In this document: one piece after another, positions 25,592 to 30,937 of the stretch
How positions within the stretch are numbered: the stretch's first letter is position 1
Layout: every line of letters begins with the position of its first letter
Assembly (NCBI GenBank): GCA_934476675.1
Contig: CAKSOE010000037.1
Span: 1-30,937 of the forward strand
DNA: 30,937 bases
Reading direction: 5' to 3'
Source of the DNA: an uncultured Clostridia bacterium
GTDB lineage: Bacteria; Bacillota; Clostridia; UBA1381
Translations under genes and position numbers: made by a program
Notes under the pieces: generated by a model
The model's input: only the letters and a program-made list of their open reading frames with translations
What the model was told of the DNA's origin: nothing
Databases searched by the model: none

Positions 25592-27334
25592 ATGAAAAAA
25601 TTAAGCTTAATTGTTGCTGCCGCAATGGTCACGGGAATGTTTTCGGCAGCGGTATCAGCCGAAACAATAAACACGAACGGAATGTCGGCAGAGGGACTTA
25701 CAACGTACAGCTATGATTTTGAGAAAAATACGGCAAACGGTACATATACAAACAATACAAACGGAATAACCTGGTACAGACCAAGCGGCGCGGAAACGAA
25801 ATTTATAATAAGAGGAAACAACAGCAAGTATCTTGAAATGCAGCAAACGACAGCGGGAAAGTACCCGTTTATAAGGGTTAATCTTCTGAAAACCGATGCC
25901 GCACCGCTTATAAATTCACTTGCGGACGCAAAAAGCTATAAGGTAAAATTCAGAATGAGATTTATCCCGACCACCGCAAACAAAACAATGTTCATGTATT
26001 TGGGCGGATTTTGGAAATTTACGGCATATACAAGCACTTATTCAATCCAGTGCAATAACGGAAATGTGGCTGCGGTAAGCGGAGCGAAAACCTCATACAG
26101 CTACAAAAACGATACAAGCGATACGACAACAAACAAATTCTATAATTATGAAATTGATGTTGATAAGACGAATAAAACAGCCGCATTAAAAATCAACGGA
26201 GACACAATATTTGAGAATGTTCCGCAGTTTGTAAAGAGCAGCGGGGAAGCCACATCATTTGATGAACTGCTTTTGGCATATCAGGGGATTACGGGAAATA
26301 CGGCGATAGACGATATTGAGGTTATCGTAACGGACAATTCGGTTTGCGGTAACGAAAACTGGGGAAACGATACGAATATAGATTTTGAGGACTTTACGGT
26401 GGGAAAAATTCCGGCATCGGAAACGGAAAACGTAGGCGGATTTGTAAATGATAAGGTTAATAATACGGATTCATTTTTCAGCTTTATAAATTATTCCTAC
26501 AACAGCGAAAATCCTGAACAGATAAATAAATTCCTTACAGTAACCAAGACAGCAACAGGAAGTACAATGAGCGTTAAGCGCGACATAAGCGAGGCTGTTG
26601 CGAATTATTCGGAATATGAAATTTCATTCAAGGTTAAAAACGAGCTTAACACGGCGTCAAGCTCTGCGCTTATAAAGGACGGCGACGGCTCGCGCGCAGC
26701 CGGCGGAACGGTTGTAAAGCTTACAAAATCGGGAACTGCGTCATATTTTGACTATTCAACTGGTACGGGAGCTGAAACAAAGCTTGATACAGCCGTTTTC
26801 CCGAAAGCAGTGTTTACACCCGGAGAATGGGTAGACGTAAAATTCAGAGTAAACAAGAATACGAACAAGTCGGATATTTACATAGGCGACATGGAAACTC
26901 CGGTAGCGGAGGGTGTAACCGCAAATTATAAATATGACGGCGGTACGTTTGTAAACTCACCGCAAAACTCCGCAATGGGAAGCGTATCGCTTGACGATAT
27001 AGTTATAATGCCCATAAAAGAGGACGATTATGTGTTCACGTATACGGCAGGCAGCGCCGATAAGAGCAAATTTACTGACGGCAAGGTAACTGCCGAATGT
27101 AAAATTTCGGAGAATGTCAAAAAGAATCCGCTGGTGTTAATCGGAGAATTTAACGCTGCGGGAGAGCTTGTAAACGTTGCGGCGTCAAGTACAGCCGAAG
27201 CAGGCATAATAACCGCAAATCTGTCGGGCGTTACGGCAGCCGAGGGCAGAAGTGTAAAAATTATGCTGTGGGACGGGGAAAGTATGAACCCGATAAAGAG
27301 AAGCATAACATTATCGCCGCAGATTCCTGAATGA
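25592..27334 (+). CDS. Secreted lectin-like protein with two LamG-like domains
   Basis: Last gene of the operon, 580 residues. The signal peptide is clear (MKKLSLIVAAAMVTGMFSAA, cleavage near VSA-ET). Two beta sandwiches of about 200 residues (about 38-248 and 265-470) each end in a typical acidic strand (TAIDDIEVIVTD and SVSLDDIVIMP). The C-terminal 95 residues are the recurring module (LVLIGEFNAAGELVNVAAS, VKIMLWDGESMNPIKRS). No enzyme motif is seen, so a binding role is likely. It is rich in Asn and Thr compared with its neighbours. The ribosome binding site is GAAGGAG eight bases from the ATG. Confidence 0.75.
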   Translation: MKKLSLIVAAAMVTGMFSAAVSAETINTNGMSAEGLTTYSYDFEKNTANGTYTNNTNGITWYRPSGAETKFIIRGNNSKYLEMQQTTAGKYPFIRVNLLKTDAAPLINSLADAKSYKVKFRMRFIPTTANKTMFMYLGGFWKFTAYTSTYSIQCNNGNVAAVSGAKTSYSYKNDTSDTTTNKFYNYEIDVDKTNKTAALKINGDTIFENVPQFVKSSGEATSFDELLLAYQGITGNTAIDDIEVIVTDNSVCGNENWGNDTNIDFEDFTVGKIPASETENVGGFVNDKVNNTDSFFSFINYSYNSENPEQINKFLTVTKTATGSTMSVKRDISEAVANYSEYEISFKVKNELNTASSSALIKDGDGSRAAGGTVVKLTKSGTASYFDYSTGTGAETKLDTAVFPKAVFTPGEWVDVKFRVNKNTNKSDIYIGDMETPVAEGVTANYKYDGGTFVNSPQNSAMGSVSLDDIVIMPIKEDDYVFTYTAGSADKSKFTDGKVTAECKISENVKKNPLVLIGEFNAAGELVNVAASSTAEAGIITANLSGVTAAEGRSVKIMLWDGESMNPIKRSITLSPQIPE

Positions 27335-27351
27335 TTTTCTAAAAAATCATT
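27330..27351 (+). terminator. Weak hairpin at the operon end
   Basis: AATGATTTT (27330-27338) and AAAATCATT (27343-27351) form a perfect 9-bp AT-rich stem that includes the stop codon and touches the -35 box of the next promoter. No T-run follows, so termination may be incomplete. Confidence 0.38.
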
Positions 27352-27378
27352 GAAATTATGCTCATATTATGAGATAAT
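27350..27378 (+). promoter_or_regulatory. Promoter of the second AraC-type sensor leader
   Basis: TTGAAA (27350-27355), a 17-base spacer and GATAAT (27373-27378), with TGA directly before the -10 box. A start near 27385 would give a leader of about 265 bases before the sensor ATG. Confidence 0.65.
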
Positions 27379-27408
27379 ATAAAAAGAGAATGTAAAAAAG
27401 TCCAGACC

Positions 27409-27498
27409 GCAAAAAGGCAAATTCATAAAGAACGAGGCAAATAAAATTTTATAATTTTGTTAAAAATCGCATTTTCCTTAATTTAAATGCCTTTTTGC
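27409..27498 (+). repeat. Long-range inverted repeat in the sensor leader
   Basis: GCAAAAAGGCA (27409-27419) is perfectly complementary to TGCCTTTTTGC (27488-27498). The 68 intervening bases are very AT-rich and show no clear gene. The right arm ends two bases before the structured element at 27501, so both may belong to one folded leader. Confidence 0.55.
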
Positions 27499-27499
27499 T

Positions 27500-27602
27500 A
27501 CGAACAAACTGAACCGCTCATGGGGACTGGGCGCAGGCTATTGCCTGCTGCTCGCCCATGCGACAGGGTATACACATACGCCGTCGGGTTCAGTTTGTCC
27601 GT
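27500..27602 (+). ncRNA. Structured RNA candidate in the leader of the sensor gene
   Basis: A closing stem pairs ACAAACTGAACC (27504-27515) with GGTTCAGTTTGT (27587-27598) over 12 perfect bp, and extends three bp beyond an A-C mismatch. Inside, TGGGCG pairs with CGCCCA (to about 27559) with an inner CAGGC/GCCTG hairpin and TATT loop. A third arm, CGAC/GTCG with GTAT/ATAC and an ACAC loop, covers about 27561-27586. This makes a three-way junction of about 100 bases, much more GC-rich than its surroundings. A T-run begins eight bases after it. I do not recognise a known riboswitch class; a mobile palindromic repeat is the alternative. Confidence 0.5.
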
Positions 27603-27650
27603 TCTGTACATTTTTTCTATCCACTTGTATATTAATATGGCGGGGGAATT

Positions 27651-29927
27651 ATGAACAAAAACAGATTTTTTTTCAAATGGAAGATTTCGACGATATGGTT
27701 TGTGTCGTATATTGTCGTTTCGCTTACAGCGGTGCTGTTCAATTTTTTTGCATATATAAGAATTGACAACAGCGTAAGCGAGCAAAATGAATACTACGCA
27801 AGAGAAATACTCGAGAAAAGCAAAAACGACGCAGATAACCTTAGAAAGCTTATAAGTAATGTAGCGATTGAAATTTCGCAGAAGGACTCAATCAGAAATC
27901 TTGCGTTTTCAAAGGGGAGCATTGACGGAAAGGATTATGTAAGCGTTATCAATGCGATGCATGAGCTTGAAGTGTATAAAAAGCTTGAAAACGAATTTGA
28001 CAATATTTATGTCTATTTTTATAATTTCGATTACTGTATAGGGCTTAATGCGGCATACGGTTCGGATGTGTATTATGAAGCGAATATCAAGCCGTACGGA
28101 CTCACTAAATCCGAATGGCTCAAAAGTATGCGTGACAATCAGAACGGAAAATTTGCGGTATATTCGTCTGCCGAGGGGCAAAAGGTTACATATTTTTATT
28201 CCGTTTACGGAACGGAGCGGTTTGTTCCGTATGCGACGGTTGCTGTGGAAACGGACAGCAATAAATTTCTGAACATTTCGGGAGATGAGACATATAACGG
28301 AAATTTGTTTATATACGACAATGAAAAAATTCTGCTTGCGCATGACGACGAAAAACGGCAGGCGGCTGAGATGATAACGGCACAAAGCGATATAAACAAC
28401 AGCAAGAAGCTTGTCAGGGACAATTATGTTATGCTCATTGCCGATTCGGAGGATAAGGAATGGAAATATTTTTATCTTATAGATAAAAAGACGTTTACCC
28501 GAACAGTAAATCATGCAAGAATGAACATAGTTATATTCAACCTGATCGGAACGGTTATAATGCTTATGATAGCGCTTTTTCTGGTGCGGTTTAATTATAA
28601 TCCGATAAAGAAGATAATTGATACGGTCGGCGGCACGAACAAGAAAAACGAATCGGAATTTCAGTATATACAAAGCAAAATTTCGTCCGTAATGAACGAA
28701 AATCTCGAAATACGGCACAGAGTTGACAGTATCGATAACGATTATGTGCGTGACGCAGTTCTGTCGCGGCTGATGAGCGAACGGCTTTCCGATGCGGAGC
28801 GTGAAAAAATGCTCGATACGCTTGTTAATGTGGGCATAATTTTCCCGTACAGTAATTTTGTCGTAATGCTGTTTTATATTGATATTAATTTGGATATGTT
28901 TTTTGATAACAGCCGGGGCACGGAGGAAAATTACCGCCTTGCGAGGGTGGCGATTATAAATATAGTAAGTGAAATTCTGGCGGATAAGTGCAAAATAAAT
29001 TATTGTAATCTGAGCGGCGGACTGTGCGGAGTTGTGAATCTTAAAAATGGCGGAAACATGGTCGAAATAATAGAAAAAATCAAGTGGATTCAGGAATTTA
29101 CACTAAAAAATCTCAACGTGAATTTCATGGTCGGAATCAGCAATGTGCATTTTGAAATTTCTGAGCTGGGCGTATGCCTCAACGAAGCAATGGAATGTGT
29201 TAAGGAGCGAATGTATCATGAAAACAGCGTAATTTGCTACAATGAGCTTGAAGAACGTCAGAATACGGAATATTGTCTGCCGGGATTGGTAGAGGAGCAG
29301 CTTGTGGAGCTGCTGCGCAGCGGAAATACCAAATCCGCATTGAAGATTATTGACGGACTGTTTGATTATCGGGCAACGGATAAGGTAAAGTCAATTCATG
29401 CGTTAAAGTATATTTCGTATAATCTGATAATTGTAATAAACAGGGCTTTCGGCAGCAATGAATCGTTTGACGGCGAAAAAATGTCGGAGCTGGTAAAAAT
29501 GACCGAAAATCTGGAATTTGACCAGGATGTGGATAATCTTCACCGGAAATTCTGCGATATAATCAAAACCGCGGGCGAGCAGAACAGTATAGAAATGACA
29601 AAAAAGATAGACGTAACGCTTGAATGTGCCAAAAGCTTTGTAGACGGGCAGTACATGGATATAAATATGTCTGTAACGGCGGTGGCGCAGGAGGTGAATG
29701 TAAGCCTGCAATATTTGTCAACAAATTTTAAAAAGCGATACAGAATAGGACTTTCGGAGTATATAACGCTCGTAAGAATTGAGCACGCAAAAGAGCTTTT
29801 GGTGAATACGAATATTCCGATAGCGGATATATCGCAGAAGGTGGGATATGTGAATCCGAGAAGTTTTTTCAGAAATTTTATGCGAATTGTCGGAACTTCA
29901 CCGAAAGAGTACAGAAATATGAAATAA
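27651..29927 (+). CDS. Membrane-bound AraC-family sensor-regulator
   Basis: This 758-residue one-component regulator has a first membrane helix (about 12-36; ISTIWFVSYIVVSLTAVLF), an extracytoplasmic dCache-like sensor (about 40-288), a second helix (about 291-312; MNIVIFNLIGTVIMLMIALF), a juxtamembrane linker (NYNPIKKIID), a middle YesN-like region and a C-terminal AraC DNA-binding domain (about 657-757; SVTAVAQEVNVSLQYLSTNF and IADISQKVGYVNPRSFFRNF). In this family, extracellular glycan or peptide binding is thought to switch on adjacent sugar-uptake operons, so the 9326-27334 operon is the likely target. The ATG at 27651 follows GGGGG. It is complete, in contrast to the related protein at 3610-5744. 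Confidence 0.88.
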   Translation: MNKNRFFFKWKISTIWFVSYIVVSLTAVLFNFFAYIRIDNSVSEQNEYYAREILEKSKNDADNLRKLISNVAIEISQKDSIRNLAFSKGSIDGKDYVSVINAMHELEVYKKLENEFDNIYVYFYNFDYCIGLNAAYGSDVYYEANIKPYGLTKSEWLKSMRDNQNGKFAVYSSAEGQKVTYFYSVYGTERFVPYATVAVETDSNKFLNISGDETYNGNLFIYDNEKILLAHDDEKRQAAEMITAQSDINNSKKLVRDNYVMLIADSEDKEWKYFYLIDKKTFTRTVNHARMNIVIFNLIGTVIMLMIALFLVRFNYNPIKKIIDTVGGTNKKNESEFQYIQSKISSVMNENLEIRHRVDSIDNDYVRDAVLSRLMSERLSDAEREKMLDTLVNVGIIFPYSNFVVMLFYIDINLDMFFDNSRGTEENYRLARVAIINIVSEILADKCKINYCNLSGGLCGVVNLKNGGNMVEIIEKIKWIQEFTLKNLNVNFMVGISNVHFEISELGVCLNEAMECVKERMYHENSVICYNELEERQNTEYCLPGLVEEQLVELLRSGNTKSALKIIDGLFDYRATDKVKSIHALKYISYNLIIVINRAFGSNESFDGEKMSELVKMTENLEFDQDVDNLHRKFCDIIKTAGEQNSIEMTKKIDVTLECAKSFVDGQYMDINMSVTAVAQEVNVSLQYLSTNFKKRYRIGLSEYITLVRIEHAKELLVNTNIPIADISQKVGYVNPRSFFRNFMRIVGTSPKEYRNMK

Positions 29928-29994
29928 TTTATAACTTTCAGGGGATATTTTTAAAATTTGTGATAAAATATAACCTTGAAAGGAGGCTGATAAT

Positions 29995-30937
29995 ATGAAA
30001 AATATTACGGACGAAACAGTAAACAAATTCAGGCTGTATCTGTACGAGGAGGAAAAGAGCGAAAATACAATAGAGAAGTATATGCGTGACATACGCTTTT
30101 TCAGGAAATGGCTCGGCACGAGGAGAGCTGATAAAACGGCTGTGCTTGAATATAAGAAAGAGCTTTGCGGACGGTATGCGCCCAAGAGCGTGAACTCTGT
30201 GCTGTCGTCACTTAATGCGCTGTTTGCGTATATGGATAGGTATGATTTAAAAATAAAGACGCTTAAAATACAGCGCAGGATATTTGCCGATAAGGAAAAG
30301 GAGCTTACAAAGGCAGAATATGAAAGACTTCTTACGGCGGCAAAGGATAAGCAGAACGAACGGCTGTATTATCTGATGCAGACGATAGCAAGCACGGGTT
30401 TGAGGGTATCCGAAATCAAATACGTTACGTGCGAAGCGATCGAAAAGGAACAGGCAACGATAAGCTGTAAGGGCAAAATACGTCAGATATTTCTGCCGAG
30501 AAAACTGTGTAAGCTGTTAAAGGAATATATAAAGAAGCAGAATATAATAAGCGGCGCCGTGTTTGTTTCGAGGAACGGAAAGCCGCTGAACAGGTCAAAT
30601 ATATGGAAGATGCTTAAAAATTTATGCGATACTGCCGATGTATCAAAGTCAAAGGTATTTCCGCATAATCTGCGGCATCTGTTTGCACGGACATATTATT
30701 CGATTGAAAAGGACATAGTGCGTTTAGCGGATATTTTGGGTCATTCGAGTGTGAATACCACCAGGATATATACAATGGAAACGGGTGAAGTTCATCGTAA
30801 ACAAATCGAAAAAATGCAGCTTTTGCGGCGCTGGCAGAATAAAAAAACACATAATCAGAATTATGCAGTAAAGACCTTGGCACATAATCAGAATTATGCA
30901 GTAAAGACCTTGGCACATAATCAGAATTATGTGGTAG
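29995..30937 (+). CDS. Tyrosine recombinase (XerC/D-like), open at the window edge, 3' end made of tandem repeats
   Basis: The frame opens at ATG 29995, eight bases after AGGAGG, and is open to the last base (314 complete codons). Residues about 1-95 form a SAM-like N-terminal DNA-binding domain (VNKFRLYLYEEEKSENTIEK). The catalytic domain has the full set: Arg137 in TGLRVSEI, Lys159 or Lys161 in SCKGKIRQIFLP, His224 and Arg227 in HNLRHLFAR, His250 in LGHSSVNTTRIYT and Tyr259. The enzyme core ends near residue 281 (KMQLLRRW). The remaining tail is an 11-residue repeat (HNQNYAVKTLA) encoded by the 33-bp units at 30848-30937. Short XerC/D-like size and an adjacent array suggest a site-specific recombinase acting on these sites, for inversion or cassette exchange. 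It starts 67 bases after the sensor stop. Confidence 0.88.
   Translation, partial: MKNITDETVNKFRLYLYEEEKSENTIEKYMRDIRFFRKWLGTRRADKTAVLEYKKELCGRYAPKSVNSVLSSLNALFAYMDRYDLKIKTLKIQRRIFADKEKELTKAEYERLLTAAKDKQNERLYYLMQTIASTGLRVSEIKYVTCEAIEKEQATISCKGKIRQIFLPRKLCKLLKEYIKKQNIISGAVFVSRNGKPLNRSNIWKMLKNLCDTADVSKSKVFPHNLRHLFARTYYSIEKDIVRLADILGHSSVNTTRIYTMETGEVHRKQIEKMQLLRRWQNKKTHNQNYAVKTLAHNQNYAVKTLAHNQNYVV
30848..30937 (+). repeat. Tandem 33-bp repeat with dif-like cores
   Basis: Two identical 33-bp units (30848-30880, 30881-30913) and a third partial one (30914-30937) lie head to tail. Each holds CATAA, the six bases TCAGAA, then TTATG, an arm-centre-arm layout like the Xer target dif (arms around a 6-bp centre). 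The cores start at 30850, 30883 and 30916. Units one and two continue with CAGTAAAGACC, while unit three diverges after TTATG to TGGTAG, which makes its arms CACATAA/TTATGTG perfectly symmetrical. The period is a whole number of codons, so copy number can change without breaking the recombinase frame. Confidence 0.85.

Noticed and set aside
27498..27785. Minus-strand ORF across the structured leader and sensor start
   Set aside because: Overlaps the structured element and the true N-terminus of the sensor; no homology seen.
27909..28718. Minus-strand ORF of 269 codons within the right sensor gene
   Set aside because: Antisense shadow of the dCache region, unusual composition and no ribosome binding site.
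30848..30937. CRISPR array
   Set aside because: Units are directly adjacent with no unique spacers, they lie inside a reading frame, and there are no cas genes.

Overview
The window looks like a contig from a Gram-positive, pectin-feeding gut Clostridia bacterium, perhaps close to Monoglobus or related Oscillospiria. The basis is: surface-layer homology (SLH) proteins, an LplA/LplB/LplC-type sugar ABC importer without its own ATPase, membrane AraC-type sensors, a GH105 unsaturated rhamnogalacturonyl hydrolase, and Clostridia-style ribosome binding sites and promoters. The exact taxon is an inference and was not searched.

Left part (1-7000) is a graveyard. Positions 1-2441 hold the packaging end of a tailed prophage on the minus strand: a gamma-glutamylcyclotransferase-like gene with an internal deletion, a small terminase broken by a frameshift and an amber codon, and a large terminase that is open. 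At about 2460 the phage sequence abuts a 5'-truncated surface protein (BIG2 plus BspA-type LRR). Next come a strong promoter with a tiny ORF ending in an intrinsic terminator (3411-3583), an AraC/dCache-like sensor whose first membrane segment seems deleted (3610-5744), an intact metallo-beta-lactamase-fold hydrolase (5757-6482), and a short fragment of a GH39-like glycosidase fused to unknown sequence (6502-6744), closed by a bidirectional terminator (6961-6992).

Middle part (7010-27334) is a well-preserved carbohydrate locus. A secreted SGNH esterase (minus strand) diverges from an apparent nine-gene, 18-kb plus-strand operon: GH105 hydrolase, solute-binding lipoprotein, two permeases, two SLH proteins, a 1491-residue heparinase II/III-type lyase with a discoidin-like C-terminus, and two secreted lectin-like proteins. 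A plausible scheme, which is inference: surface SLH proteins, lectin-like proteins, lyase and esterase trim a uronic-acid polymer such as acetylated rhamnogalacturonan outside the cell; the importer takes up unsaturated oligomers; GH105 removes the unsaturated uronate inside. The ATPase is probably an MsmX-like shared subunit encoded elsewhere.

Right part (27335-30937) holds a long structured leader (27373-27650) with an 11-bp long-range stem and a three-way-junction-like fold, a second, complete membrane AraC-type sensor (27651-29927), and a tyrosine recombinase with all six catalytic residues (29995 to the window end). The 3' end of the recombinase gene is itself a tandem array of 33-bp units, each carrying a dif-like core (CATAA, six central bases, TTATG). 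The last unit changes sequence right after the core, just before the window stops. This recombinase plus its self-embedded sites is the most striking candidate for an undescribed system here.
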